64,000 nt of DNA from Hydrangea macrophylla (lineage: Eukaryota; Streptophyta; Magnoliopsida; Cornales; Hydrangeaceae). A program made the position numbers and the translations under genes. The notes under the pieces were generated by a model. That model was not told the origin of the DNA and searched no databases. It worked only from the letters and a program-made list of their open reading frames with translations. Shown piece by piece: positions 22,218 to 34,655 of this stretch (position 1 is the stretch's first letter; every line of letters begins with the position of its first letter). The DNA lies in NCBI GenBank assembly GCA_033977485.1, contig CM066984.1, positions 110,465,191 through 110,529,190 on the forward strand, given 5' to 3'.

Positions 22218-23394
22218 CAAAAATGATACATACACACACCAAAACACACACTGAATGACCCTCAGGCCCTTCTAAACAAAATTTTAAAATTTTCTGTGGG
22301 ATCCACACCCAAAATACACCATCAAATCCCTAAATCCCTAAATCCCTTTCCCTCTATTTCCCGACCCCCAAATCAGCATCGTTGGATAAAACCCCCTGTG
22401 CGAACGCCAGTTCCCCTCCCCTCCCGGCAAAGCCTTGCCGGAATCCGGCACCGGATCGCCGTCCACAAATTAGCTAGGGGGAGTTCAAGATTCATATGAC
22501 AAATTCATATTGGAACCAAACACAAATCCATTGTGATGATCAAACATATGATTCTCTCTCTCTCTCTCTCAAGATTGTACTCACAATTCCACAATTTAGG
22601 CAAATTAAATTGCCCTGAACTTAAATTTGGTAATGGCAAAGGAATAGAAGAACACACATCGGAGGATGGAAAAGGAATTGAAGAAGGGTCAGTGTTGTTC
22701 CTAAAATTGGGACATTGAAAAGCTAAATCTGAAGAATTTTTTGGTGATATAATTGAATTAGGTGACATAATAGAGTCTTTTTTTTTGTTCCTCTAATCTA
22801 ATCTTTTCAAGTTGAACAACGCCAAGTCCTCTTTGTGGGACCTTTTTTTTCATTCAACTTTTTTGAAGATCTAAAACCTCCACCACCACTAGTACTATCA
22901 CTACGCTTCTTGGAATATTCTTCTTGAGGTATTTTTGGTCTCACCCATCTAATTACAAACAATTAGAGAACTCTTATATAATGAACCCAGATGGGTTTTA
23001 TATGCCAAAAAATCGTATATATATATATATATATACAATAATTTGAGATACCCAAAACCTAAAAAACAAAAACTGAAAGTGTGTACGTATTATGAATACA
23101 TAGTATATATATATAGAGAGAGGAAATATCTGAGATTCTAAGGGCCTCAGAATTATCCCAAATCCAATTGTTGTGAGTTCGTTGGAGAGACAGATCGGAA
23201 ATGGGTGTGCGGGGGCGGCTGGAAATGGGTGTGCAGTGGCCGGAAAGGACGGGATCTCGGAGGGATTTGGGGGGAAATTTAGGGATTTATGACTCATTGT
23301 GAAGATGAGTGGGACCCACAAAAATTTTAAAAATTTTGCTTAGGACATGTGGATCATTTGGTGTGTCATTTAGTCTGTGTATGTACCATTGTTG
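22218..23394. mobile_element. Mutator-type element, 1.18 kb, possibly carrying gene pieces
   Basis: Long inverted termini (about 80-90 bp; left CAAAAATGATACATACACAC, right complement of GTGTATGTACCATTGTTG) flanked by a perfect 9-bp ATCAATAAA (22209-22217 and 23395-23403). The inside is partly GC-rich, unlike the surroundings: 22320-22480 (proline-rich frame PSISRPPNQHRW...) and the inverted, similar 23160-23290. On the minus strand 22768-22505 has a serine/proline-rich open frame. This composition is what captured host gene fragments look like in Pack-MULEs, but I do not recognise the donor gene. No transposase is present. Confidence 0.7.
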
Positions 23395-23403
23395 ATCAAT
23401 AAA

Positions 23404-23686
23404 TGCAGAGCAGAGCTAAACCTGGTGTCCACGTTTGAACACGTGTCGTGATTTGATATGGCCCTCGCTCTTCACTGTCTACAGGATACCTGACCCCAAG
23501 TCCTATCCAGTAGGCGTCGCTCCTCAAAGCCATACCGTTGAGCCACACTACGGTACAACCGCCCTCACATGCTTACCACGAACTCACGAGCTCTGGGCAA
23601 ACATGTAGTGGGCTGGGCATGTAGTAACCTTTCTGAAGCCCAGTCCAGTAAACCATTTTCTTATTTTATCCTTGTATTAAAAATAA
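23404..23686. other. Unassigned stretch, more GC-rich
   Basis: 23420-23640 is a distinct GC-rich segment (ACACGTGTCGTGATTTG ... GAACTCACGAGCTCTGGG) with no open frame or RNA fold I can support. Probably a fragment of a dispersed repeat. Confidence 0.3.
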
Positions 23687-24196
23687 GAGTAATATTTGGG
23701 GCACTAACAACTTCCACTAACACTTATTAACACACTATTGCGAGTTTTAATGAGGAGAGAAAAGGAGATAAAAGGAGAGAAAACTAGCCCCACTTTCTTT
23801 CAATTTCTTTCTCTCCAAATTGGGAAGAAAAGGAGAGAAAAGAAAGTGGGGATTAATTAATATTTCTTAATACCCACTATACCCTTCTAGTTTAGTCTTA
23901 CCTAATTGTAATTTCATATAAGTGGGGATAGAATGGTAACTTTATTTTATTTTATTTTCTTTTCTTCTCAACTTGCAATCAAGGGGAAAGAAAGTTACTT
24001 TCTCTTCTCTCCTCAACTCCCAATCAAGATGAAAGAAAACACCATCATTTCTCTTCTTTTCTTTTCTCTCCTAAACTCCCAATCATAGCGTTAGTGGTAC
24101 TGTGGGGTCCGTAGTGGGCCCCGCAGTACCACTCAGAGAGAGATACAGTATGTTAATAAGTGTTAGTTGAAGTTGTTAGTGCCCCTAGCATTGCCC
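23687..24196. mobile_element. Mutator-type MITE, 510 bp
   Basis: Inverted termini of about 50 bp: left GAGTAATATTTGGGGCACTA, right complement of TAGTGCCCCTAGCATTGCCC. The flanking 9-bp duplication is TAAAAATAA (23678-23686 and 24197-24205). The interior is itself partly inverted, with AGAGAAAAGGAGA blocks against TCTCCTTTTCTCT-type blocks. Non-coding. Confidence 0.85.
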
Positions 24197-24424
24197 TAAA
24201 AATAATTTGGTACCTTAAAGTTTCAGTTGGGTCCCAGAGAAGGTATTTTTTTTTTTTTTTGTTTTTGTTTTTGTTTTTTTTTTTTTTTTCACTTTTAACG
24301 ACTCAAAGTGATGAATGAAAAAATGTGCCACGAAACATTAGCTAAGGAATAAAAAAAAGTGCCAAACATGGTATAGTTTGAGGATGCAAAATGAATTTTA
24401 TCCCAAAATAAATCTAAGTATATG

Positions 24425-24840
24425 GGATAATCTTTGGGTTAAATACATTTTATCCCCCTGTAGTTTGAGAGTGATGTCACTTTGTTTCCTGTAGTTTCAG
24501 TTTTGCTACTTTGGTCCTTACAATTCGAGTTTTGATTCAATGCAGTCCATTTGTGAATTTTTTTTTATAAATTTTGACAAAAATAAGTCAGGTGATGCAA
24601 AACGTGAGCTATAATTAAAGGCATAATGGTAAATTTATCTAAATAAATTACACTTTACACACCTATCGTAAATCTAAATCTATAAAAAAATTATAAGAAA
24701 AATTGACGAATGAATTATATTGAACATAAATCGAATTTGTAAGGATTAAAATGACAAAATAGAAGTTTCAGGGATCAAAATAAAATCACACCCAAATTAT
24801 AAGGGTGCAAAATATAATTTTTCCCCAAAGAATCTCCCAT
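24425..24840. mobile_element. Fold-back MITE-like element
   Basis: GGGATAATCTTTGGGTTAAA at the left is answered by the inverted CCCCAAAGAATCTCCC at the right, and inner parts (GTAGTTTCAGTTTTG against GAAGTTTCAGGGATCAAAATAAAATC) are weakly inverted. A target duplication was not found. Similar in style to the MITE at 41934. A poly-T run (24248-24290) precedes it. Confidence 0.45.
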
Positions 24841-25041
24841 TGGTACTTCCTCTGTTAGATTTTTAATTTTGAATGGTAAGCTTGCTAATGGGGTTAATTG
24901 GTAAACAAATACAAATTCCAGAGGTGGTCAATGATATAAAGGCAAACCTAAATGGAGGTGACTGATATATTTTACTCCGTACCTCATTATTTGGAGAGCT
25001 CAAGTCCAAAAGTTAACTATGATTAAAATTCAGCCGTGGTC

Positions 25042-25061
25042 AGGGTTAGGGTTAGGGTTTT
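25042..25061. promoter_or_regulatory. Telo-box-like motif upstream of RRN3
   Basis: AGGGTTAGGGTTAGGGTTTT, whose complement is AAAACCCTAACCCTAACCC. Short telo-boxes (AAACCCTA) are known promoter elements of plant genes for ribosomal proteins and ribosome biogenesis. The motif is just upstream of the first RRN3 exon; another AAACCCTAA occurs in the leader at about 25331. Too short to be an interstitial telomere. Confidence 0.6.
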
Positions 25062-25093
25062 GAATACTCTGGCGTCTACTGGCGTTTGTTGGT

Positions 25094-25526
25094 GTGGCGG
25101 CAACTCAACTGGCACAAAGAGAGAGAGAGAGAGAGAGGCACACACACACGCGCACAGAGACTCCGCCGATTCGCAGTTCGTTGCTCGTTACTGTCTCTCT
25201 ATTCGTCTCTCTCTTCCTTTTTGTCGCCACCATAACCATCGAATTTGCACCGAACAACCAATTAATTAACAAGCAAGATTTACGCTGTCCCCCAAATTAT
25301 TCAAGCCTTCCTCAAAAAAAAAAAAAACCAAACCCTAATTTCCAACCACCATCCACAATATCAATTGAGGAGAGAGAGAGAGAGGGGGAGTTGGAGATTA
25401 CCTTGAAAGACCCAAATCGGCACCCAATCCGGAGACAACGACAGACTCACGGCAATACCCGACAACGGCGACGAGAAATCCGGCGACTTCAGGTGAATTT
25501 CCTCTTGCTGGTTATTGTCTATATAG

Positions 25527-25592
<66 letters not shown>

Positions 25593-25655
25593 TTAGATAG
25601 TTCATTTTCGTGGCGTTGGATTTTGAAGTACTGTACGGTTTGAGTTTTGCTGAGC

Positions 25656-25736
<81 letters not shown>

Positions 25737-26148
25737 TAATGCTGTATATCTGCCCAATACCATGTTTTCAGTCCTACATTGAAGTGGGATTTTCATTTGT
25801 TACCACACTTGTTAACAAGTCCAAACTTAGATGGAGGGGAAATAATAATAATCTAGAACTAATTTTGTAGTTCAAATTTAATTCCGTGTGATCGGAGGCG
25901 TAATTGTAGCCACGATTTTGCACTTTTTTGGCCTCATATTGCTTAGAATTTGAAATATATGAAGAGATTGCAATGTGTTAACATGGTAAGAAATACAAGT
26001 CGACTGTGAATTTGAATTTCATGCAAGCATAAGCTGATTCTGTTAGTCAATTCCGAGGATCATATTGGCATTTTAATTGTTACAGTCATGATAATGCTCT
26101 CTTTTCTTTACAGGACTACTGTTGTTAGTATCATCTGACACAAATACC
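25094..26148 (+). other. RRN3: RRN3 5' leader with an intron
   Basis: A first, non-coding exon probably starts near 25060-25100 and ends at 25490 (..CGACTTCAG|GTGAATTTCC); the acceptor is TTTACAG at 26107-26113 and the start codon follows at 26149. The frame leading to that ATG is open back through the junction but closes at a TGA near 25365 with no earlier ATG, so translation starts at 26149. The intron holds two long (GA)n tracts. The transcription start itself is not visible; no clear TATA box. Confidence 0.55.
25528..25733. repeat. Two long (GA)n microsatellites in the leader intron
   Basis: About 60 bp of GA at 25528-25587 and about 75 bp at 25660-25733, with shorter runs at 25120-25137 and 25367-25386. 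They fall in the inferred first intron of RRN3. GAGA tracts near plant promoters can bind BPC/GAGA-binding factors (known from other genes, not shown here). The long open frames across them are artefacts of the repeat. Confidence 0.85.
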
Positions 26149-29100
26149 ATGGGAGTTGAACTAGCTATGGAGAAGGGAGTATTTGCTGAAATGGACGATG
26201 TTAATTTCAGTGATTCAGAGTTGGTATATCATGTTAGAGATGCCCTTAGATTAGTCCATCAGGTTAGCATTCTAAAATGTTATCAAAAATTGATTCTTGA
26301 CACTGTATATCACTTGATTTTTCAAACTCTAGTTATCATGTTACTGCATACTCATTACAAAATCTGGTGCCATGAGGCAGAGCATTTATATTTTTTTTGT
26401 AATACTTCAAAGCCTTAATACAATGGCGTAATTCTCTGGGACATGGGTTTGAATATTCTCAAGTCCCTTGATAACTTTCTAGGCAATGGGTGTTCGGCCA
26501 TGTGGTTGGTAAGTAGCTTAAGTTCACATGCAGACGTGTGCTATCACAGATGTTCCTTGAGGGGGGTTGACATAAATACCTTAGTGTTGATTTTGTTGGG
26601 GCAAAGGCTTTAGCATTGATATGCCGCATGGTAGCCCTCATTATCCCAAATACAAGAAAGTCTCACCCATATGAAGTGTTGTTTCTAGATAAACTTATTC
26701 AGTTTGGGAAGTGAACTGTGGATTTCAAAAGAGGAGTTCATTTGCAAGGCGCATTGGCTTTTCCTTTGTTCTTCTCCCCCTTTGGGAGGTGGGGAGCTGG
26801 GGGTGGTTAGGGGAAGCTATGGGCAGTCCTTCCTTTCTGTACTGAGAGTATTTTGTCAGTCAAAAGATTACAAGTATTTGGGTGAACAAGATGTGATCTT
26901 CTAGAATACTGGAACCCTTTTTAAATCCGACTTTGCACAAGTTTTGATGGATATTACATTACTTGTGTGTCAAAACTAAGTATATTCTTCTATATTTTCT
27001 ATTTTCAAATGCTTTGGCAAGTACTAAGATTAAAAGCTGAATTTTAATTCAGGGTGACACCGACAGTTACAACCAGCTGGTTGGGGTCATGCATCATACA
27101 GAACGGCTCACTCCTGATGAGGTGGCCCTGCTTGTGGTGGGTTATAATTGAAATGCAAACTAATAATTCCAGGGACTTCTGCTCTCTTTCCTTCTATTTT
27201 TCTAAATTATTTTGCCTTATTTTTTATTTCCTGGCAGACAAGTTTAAAGGCATTAACCGGAGCAGTTTCTTATATAGATATTGTTCACCACTGGTCTCTT
27301 CTTTCTTCTGTAAGATATTTTGTCTTAAAATTTTTCATTTCATGTCTTTTAACTTTTAAGAATATTGTGAATTTCTCATAAGTTAGTCATCTTCAGATAT
27401 TTGGAATGGGCATGTGGAACTATGGACCAGATGTGATGGATGCATTAGTGGAACTAATAGTATCCTTGGTAAGTGTTTCAGTGCACCACACACAAATTTA
27501 ATTTCTTAACACTTTGTGGTCCCTCACTCCTACTCTCACTTTACATATAGGCTGCTTCTAGTGGAAAATATGTTGAGTTATGCTTGGATATGCTTGTCAG
27601 CAATTTCATGCCGCCTTATTCATTCCTAGAATTACTGAAGCAGCCTCGTGGTATTGCAAGAAAGGACCAAGTTCTTTGTCGTGTGCATTCAGCACTAAAA
27701 GACATTGCTCATTTAGTGCCTCTCTCCCTTTTGAAACTAGAGCGTATAATCGTCGATAAAATGCCAAACATATTTACTAAGGAACAAGTAAGTTCAAATT
27801 ACGCTTTCCAACTTAAGGTTTTTTGTTATTCAACTTTATCTCATTAGTCATTACTTCATCAGATTCTTGGCTTTTACATATCGTAGTATATTCCCATTTG
27901 GTTATGTAAGTGAAGTTCACTATATGAAGGTTTATAGTATCGTTGTTTTGATAATTTTTACCCCAACGCACAAACTGGTTGATGAAGGCTCTGTTTGTTT
28001 GAACGGGTCCATGGGAATATCATTTTAGGGAAGGTTCATGTTTTCTGGGTTTTTTTTCCCGTTAATTAATTTCAATTGTCTACTTTTACTTCAGGTAAGC
28101 TTGTTTCCTATTCCATTGTTGTACCTGAAACTGGCTGGTGTGCTTGCCATGGTCAGACTTGTCTATTCACACCAGTGTTGGCTGACTTGTCGCCTTCATA
28201 TGTGGTGTCATTCGGAACAAGTAGTACTACTCTTATTCATTGGACTTAAAGTAATTGGCTTGAGGCAATTAGGCAAAAATTGTTATTATCATTTGCTTAC
28301 GCGTATGGTTGAGCACTTACAGTCTTACAGACTGAGTTTGTTACCCCAGAAAATTCACTATAATTGATCCGAAATTTTTGGATTTGATCTGAAGGTATAC
28401 CCGCTTATTCTTGCAGCTGATCATCACATATGTGGAGAACATGCTGAGATTGGAGAGTGGTGACCTTGGTGATGTTATTGGGCGCATGATGCTTTTTGGA
28501 GTGGTGGATAGGCTGGTAGACTTGGATGTAAGTTTCTTGTAGTTGCATCATAAATCCGTGGATGGAAATGGTATTCTTGTTAAATTTCCTAATCTATTGT
28601 CATAGGTGCAAATAGGATGGGATGATATTCTACAGGATGACTCCACTAAAGGCATATTTGAGATGGAGCTAGAAGATGTTGAAGGGATTAGTGGTGACGC
28701 CGAGAAAGATGGGGATGAGGTTCGTTTAGTACGTATATCATTATCTGTCAGATGGATTAGCAGTTGCATTGTGGTTTGTTCCAAAACGTAAAACCACGGT
28801 GAAGTGTGGCTTTTGAAAGTTCTTTATTGAATCTTCTCATTGTAATTTGTAATATTCCAACACGCATTTTATTGTTGTTTCAACCTTTGGCTGAACGCCA
28901 GTGATACTTTTTGTTTCCAGCTTCTAATGGACTCTTTGACTCGAAAGAATATAGTGGGAAACTTAATTGGTGAAAAATTAGACAGCTTGATGGTGCTTAC
29001 GTTTGAGCATCTCGAGTCCTGTAACGATGGTGGCCGTTTGATTCAGGTGATCTTTACATGTACGCTTATTCCACATGATATCTTGCTGGCCTTTTCTGTC

Positions 29101-32100
29101 CAAGTCTGTTTGTTTATTTGTTTATTTTTCTCCTTGAATTCATTTTTAGGTCTTTGAAACTCTTCTCCAGTCATTTGCTAAAACTATTTTGACTGCTTAT
29201 AAGTCCAAATTTGCCCAGGTAAGTACTCTAGACTTGCAGTAATACAGAATTCACAGACTAAGTGCGCAGTTCTGTATTTCTGTTTCTCCTTTCATCTATT
29301 AGATAATACATTCGTTGGGTATGTTTATCGCATTGTTAAGTCATGCATTGAGTTCCTACTTCTTCACCTAAACTCTTAATGCGTCACCATTTATTTAGCT
29401 AAGCTTTGTTGCTTTACATTTTGCAGTTTGTGATGTTCTATTCCTGTTCCCTGGATCCCGAAAATTGTGGAGTGAGATTTGCCAGGGTGCTTTCAGATAT
29501 TTTTATGGGCCGTGAATCGCCGCTTCATAGGTACGAGGATGTGCTAGTTGTCTGATGTTTCTTCCCTTCATTGTCCAAAAGAAATCCTATGCTCATTTGT
29601 GTTACTTTTGGATTTGCTGGTATCTTGGAACTTGTATTTCATTTTTCTCCCATTTGCTCTAAGTTGTATACGTACTATTAGGGATACTTTTGTGTTGCAA
29701 TCTGAATTGGTAAGGAGTGTCGATTACAACGGACTAATTAGCTAAATGAAATATTTTATACATGTTCATTGGCCTGATGAGCTAAATGTTTGTAGCCGTA
29801 CTCTGGTATAATTTTCCTTCATATATCTTAAATTTAGTATAACACCATTTATGCCTCTGTTTAATCGGTGGAGCACGACTATCCTGCATTTGTCTTTATA
29901 TAGAATCAGACGAGTCCCCTCTATCAATTCTGTACTGTGATTGAGATTCAGAGCATGATCCTATATGAGTATTAGAAATATAGATGCATTGTTTGTGTGG
30001 TTCTGCCATACATACACCCCTCTCTCTTCCTCTGGTTGTGTTCCTTTCTTCCCACCCTTTATGTTTGATGAAAGTGTATTCACTTCTTGGTTTTTGAAAG
30101 CCACGTGACTGGCGTCATTATGTTAATTTTAAATTCTACTAGACAAATCTACTTCCCCCCTCACCCTGCAATTTACGATGATTTTTTAGTTCCCTTCCTA
30201 AATTTAGGGTTCCTTTTTTGTTTTTGTTTTTTTTTCTTCCTTTAACCATATTGGCAAACCTAAAATATGTTACTCCCTCCGCCATTTTGGGATGTCCCAA
30301 AATTGGTGTCCACTTTCCTAAATTGGTATACAATTTTTACTTACTTTTCAAAACTACCCTTGAAATCTACACCAAGACAAAACTAAAAAGTTATTGTAAT
30401 GATTAGGGGCAATTGTGGAAAGTAGGTGTAGATTCTTTTTGTCCCCTTAAGAAGGTGAGTTCCCAAAGGTGGACTCAAAAAAGGGACGGAGGGAGTATGT
30501 GAATGCTTTTAAGTTATTAGTTAGTAATATGCAATATTCAATATGCGCTTGTCCTGTGTCATATGGTACTAATTTCTCTGATCATTTCATGCAGGATGAG
30601 TGCTGTTGCTTATCTTGCTAGTTATTTGTCTCGTGCAAAGTTTCTGTCAGCCTCTTTTGTCTCTTTAATTTTGGGAAGGTTGTGAAGCAGTTTGATATTT
30701 GCATACTTTTTCGTACTCTGTTCAATTTGCTTCTGGTGGGGAAAATGGGAAGAAAAATGAATTTCTGATAGTGCCCTCTTTTTTTTTTTTTCATTCTCCG
30801 GTATGAGCTTTTCAGGCTGGTAAATTGGTGTTGGGAATATTGCCAAATCAGGAGGGACGGTGATATCAATCCAGAAGCACATAAAGTTTTCTATTCTGGA
30901 TGCCAGGTACATCAATAAAAAAAAAAAAGCAAATAAGAAGGCCCGTTAAGATGGGTAACATTTTAGTGCTTCTCCTCATAAAACAGAGAGGACCATAATT
31001 ATTTTTTTTTTGTTTTTTAAAAATAAATTATATGTTTTTATCCTGGAAATATATGTTGGTTCACTTTGGTAAATGTCATTATATTGTGGTTCAAATTTTT
31101 GAGCCAGTTATTCTGTAGCTTGTGATTTTAATTCTTAGAAAATGTAACTTATTTTGGTGCTTATACCTGCTGGAGGATATCAGTTTCAAGCCGGTATAAG
31201 CATGTGTGCTTGTGGAGCTCATTATATGGTTTTGATTTTGTTAATAATCCACGAGTGCATGTTGTTTGGGTGCTTCATTTGATGCAATATGCATGTGAAT
31301 AAGAGAGCTTCTATAAGTAGAATTTGATGCAAAAATATATTGCTCAGTTTCATCCCATTTTATGCGACTATCTTCGTAAATCCAACTTATTAAGGAAACA
31401 TCATTAAATGCATCCACATGCATTAAAAATCATCCGGCCCTACAAAATTCTCCCCTGCTTTTAATGTTTTTTTACCGGATTTGTTCCTTTATTCTTCTTT
31501 TGATGTTTTCAATGTGAAGGACAAGTTTGGAAAGTGAATAATATATTTTCATTAAATGCTCAAAGTGATCACTAGTTTCGGGATGGCCCAAAAAGGATTA
31601 GTGATCACATAAAAGGGGAGAGGGAGTATCTTTTAACTGCCAGTGGAATTTTGATCGGTTTTTTGATGTCATTTCTCTGACGTGCAGGCCATCATGTATG
31701 TCCTTTGCTTTCGTATGAGATCAATGATGGGCGTTCCTCAACTCAAATCACAACTTCTCATAATGCCTATTGAGGCAATACTGAAACATCCATTGGACCC
31801 ATTGAAGGTGACTTAATGTCTTGGTGCTCTTTCTTTGCACATTCTTAGAAGTTATAGATTGAATATCTGCATCTTCAATCACTAGTTGGATAATTTTCTT
31901 ATTCCTTAACTATATGCAGCTGTGGTTACTCACAATTTAGTACGTCTTTTTATGAACTTTACATATACATTTCTTGCATGTGTTGTCCAAGTTAATCCAT
32001 TTGAATAAAAGATCGGATCTAAATCTCATCAAGTTGCATTCCGTGACAGGTGTGCCTGCCATCAATAGTAGAGGAATTTCTCAGACAGGCTAAAGCAGCT

Positions 32101-33302
32101 CATCTCTTCACTGTATCAGAGACTTTTATCTTTAATGACCTGTTGGAGTCTGAACTTTCCAGGGCTTTTGGCGGATTGGAAAGGCTTGACATGTTCTTTC
32201 CATTTGATCCATGTTTGTTAAAAAAATCTGACAGGTTTTTTTCTTGTCCCTTTGTCCAAGTAATTCTCATTGTAGAAAGTAGTTACATTTCACAGAGGAT
32301 CTCTATGTTAATGAGCTAAAATTGTTCTTCATACCTTTTGTCCTTTTTGGGGGATTATGTAGGTGGCGTTTGATAGCCATTTCATTTTTCTGTTTCCATT
32401 AGATGGTCAGTTTGGAGTTGTTTGTTCATCTCATTTGGTCCTACTATGAGGAAATTAGAACAAGGTGGTTGTATAAGAGGCTGAAGTGAACTTTCTCATT
32501 TCTTTGAGGTTGCATTTGAATGATGTGTTTGGAGTGGATGCACAATGCACTGATGGATTTTTGAACTCCAATGGTTGTTTGGAAACAGCTTTTACTTTTG
32601 CCAGTCGGTCACAAAAAACTGCAGTTACCCAGAAGCTGCCGAATATGGATTCTGGCTAATCAAATTTTTTCTGCGATACAATAGCTTTTGGAGTTGGATA
32701 ATCTCTTATGGGCTCCAAAATCTGTTGTCAAACGGAGCCTAAGTTACTCTTTTTGAAGCAATCAATCCATTTGCGAGCTAAAAGATGTTTTCTCAAGCAG
32801 AAAATAATAGCATAAACCACCATCTTACCTCTTAATCCCTTTTTGGGAACAATGGAGTAAAGGCAGGAGAACAGCTTTTCCCAGTCTGTTAGATGTCCTA
32901 GGATATTGTTTTGAATTTTTGTGGTTGCTTTTGGATACTTTACTTAGTACTGGTTATACTCTATCGCTGATTCTTTTTACTTGTTTAATATGAAGATACA
33001 TCCGGCCAAACTTCATATACTGGTCAATGGTTAGAACTACTTATGACGACGACGAAGAAGGTAGCAGTGATGAAGACGATGTCATGGGTCGTACAGGCAG
33101 GAATGGCGAGAACGTTGCAGATGATGGCATGGCGAGCAGTTTTGAGGAGCATGATGCTGATCTGGATGAATTTGACTATTCATTGAACAAAATGTCCATC
33201 ACACCGAGGAATTCTTTGAAGTACAGTTTTGGAGGTGAATCGATGGGACCCATGAAAATGCCCTCGAGAATCCGACCCTCCACAAGTCCCGAGTCTTTGT
33301 GA
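26149..33302 (+). CDS. RRN3: RRN3/TIF-IA, RNA polymerase I initiation factor
   Basis: RRN3 binds RNA polymerase I and brings it to rDNA promoters, so it sets rRNA synthesis in the nucleolus. Coding exons: 26149-26262, 27053-27136, 27238-27309, 27397-27468, 27551-27787, 28417-28527, 28606-28728, 28921-29046, 29150-29218, 29427-29530, 30595-30678, 30816-30906, 31688-31807, 32050-32234, 32996-33302; all phases agree and give 632 aa, close to the usual length of plant RRN3. Family landmarks: LKALTGAVSYID (exon 3), IGWDDILQDDS (exon 7), MSAVAYLASYLSR (exon 11), AHKVFYSGCQA (exons 12-13), LESELSRAFGGLERLD and FFPFDPCLLK (exon 14), then PNFIYWSMV and an acidic tail (about residues 542-580) ending in RIRPSTSPESL. 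The fold is an all-helical HEAT-like repeat in known homologues. The exon 7 donor could be at 28719/28720 instead of 28728/28729, changing three residues in frame. The gene looks intact. Confidence 0.95.
30273..30495. mobile_element. Stowaway MITE in RRN3 intron
   Basis: Termini CTCCCTCCG..CGGAGGGAG with a TA duplication (30271-30272, 30496-30497), the signature of Stowaway (Tc1/mariner) MITEs. 223 bp. Its interior (GTGTAGATTC, CAATTGTGGAAAGTAGG) is the reverse complement of that in the MITE at 38039-38297, so both are one subfamily. It lies between RRN3 coding exons 10 and 11, ~100 bp before an acceptor. Confidence 0.9.
31480..31627. mobile_element. Stowaway MITE fragment in RRN3 intron
   Basis: The right end (GGGATGGCCCAAAAAGG ... 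GGGGAGAGGGAGTA) matches the right arm of the Stowaway copy at 38039, but no left terminus is seen. It ends about 60 bp before the acceptor of RRN3 coding exon 13. Confidence 0.5.
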
Positions 33303-34655
33303 TTCTTAGGTGCTTTTCCCTTTTTTCGGAAAGAGTGGAAAATTGGGATGATTTTTATGATTGCAGGGAAATGGTTTCCTCCCCTTCCTCGGGGATACGA
33401 GGGGTTGTGCTGAGATTATAAAGGATTTTGCCTACACAAAAGTTTTCAGCGGTAGTGCAGGTATTGCAATCTTGGGATTTCTTCAACTTCGCGTTCACAC
33501 AAATTATACATTTTCCCTCTCAAAAGTAAATAAATTCTTGTAAGATTTATATAATAGGATTTTGTGAGTTCACAACTAAAACAACTTCAGGCTTAGCACA
33601 AGGTTGTTTTTCGGAAAACATGTATATCATGATTCAAGTTATATGATAATCTGCCTGATATATTTTGTTAATGGTTAGAGGCTATGTTTCTTTTCCTGGC
33701 CTGCCTGCTTGTATTGTAGTCAATGAACCTGACTTTTTGGAGTGGAAGAACCCAAATTTTGGTTATTTTTACAATTGAATTTTTGGAATATCGTCTCATC
33801 CGCAATGAACTTTGTTTGGTTACTTTTACAGTTCTTTGGATTAGTTGACCATTTTATTTCTGTTGAAATGTCTTTTTAAGAGGAGATTCCTGGATGGACT
33901 AAACTTCTTGTCCTATTATGCAGTCGTTTGCAGGCAAATTGGCAATTGAAAATACACAGTTAGGAGCAGAAGATCCGTGCTCTAAATTGTATTGCTATCT
34001 TAAAACTTTTAACTTTTTTTTTTTTCCCCCTCTAAATAAGGATTTGGACGTGTTGAAGTTGTGGTAACAAAAAAAAGCTACTACATTCATATCGATCTTT
34101 TGGTGAAAAAGGTCACAAAAGCTCAACATGACAGCCACTACATCACAAAGCACTGCATGCTGAAGGATCTTTGATTCTTTATAGTATTACTCCGACCAAT
34201 AATGGCCTAGTATGGCAAGAACTTTTTGGAGATCATGGGTGAATATGGAACTTTAAAAGCTAAAATGAAATTGTTTGACAAATCAGAATTTGCGACTGAA
34301 ATTGCCCGAAAAAAAATAAATAAATAAATAAATTGAGAGTCAAGCTCATAATTTTGCAATTGGCCTAAAACTATCTTGACGATTGAATCACAAAAGCAAA
34401 AGTGGGACCAAATGGGTGCACAGTGTCGTGACTTCGTGCTTCTCACCATATTAGGTTGTCAACTGATCCCTCTTTCTCCAAAACGAGACATTCAAGAAAT
34501 GAAAGATTAGTCCGGTTTCACAATCATAACCAAGTCACAGATTAGAGAGAAAAGTTCCATGCAGCTCAAAGGATTTTTGGTATTAGACCAAAAGGTTTTG
34601 ACAGTTAAACAACTAACCTCTACGGTTAGAAACATCAAGATTTTACAGTATGCTA
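33303..34655. other. Convergent intergenic region and RRN3 3' UTR
   Basis: RRN3 3' UTR probably reaches about 33550, after an AATAAA at ~33529; a small 3'-UTR intron (donor near 33309, acceptor TTGCAG at ~33366) is possible. The MORC gene ends at 34656 on the other strand, so the two genes point at each other about 1.35 kb apart. No other gene is seen between them. Confidence 0.5.

Noticed and set aside
25042..25061. Interstitial telomere repeat
   Set aside because: Fewer than three units; a promoter telo-box is a better fit.
25094..25870. Open frames of 86-168 codons rich in Arg-Glu or Ser-Leu
   Set aside because: They are translations of the (GA)n tracts; the repeat is open in all frames and the true RRN3 start is at 26149.
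28038..28367. 109-codon frame between RRN3 exons
   Set aside because: RRN3 homology runs directly from the exon ending 27787 to the one starting 28417; this frame has no family similarity and lies in the intron.
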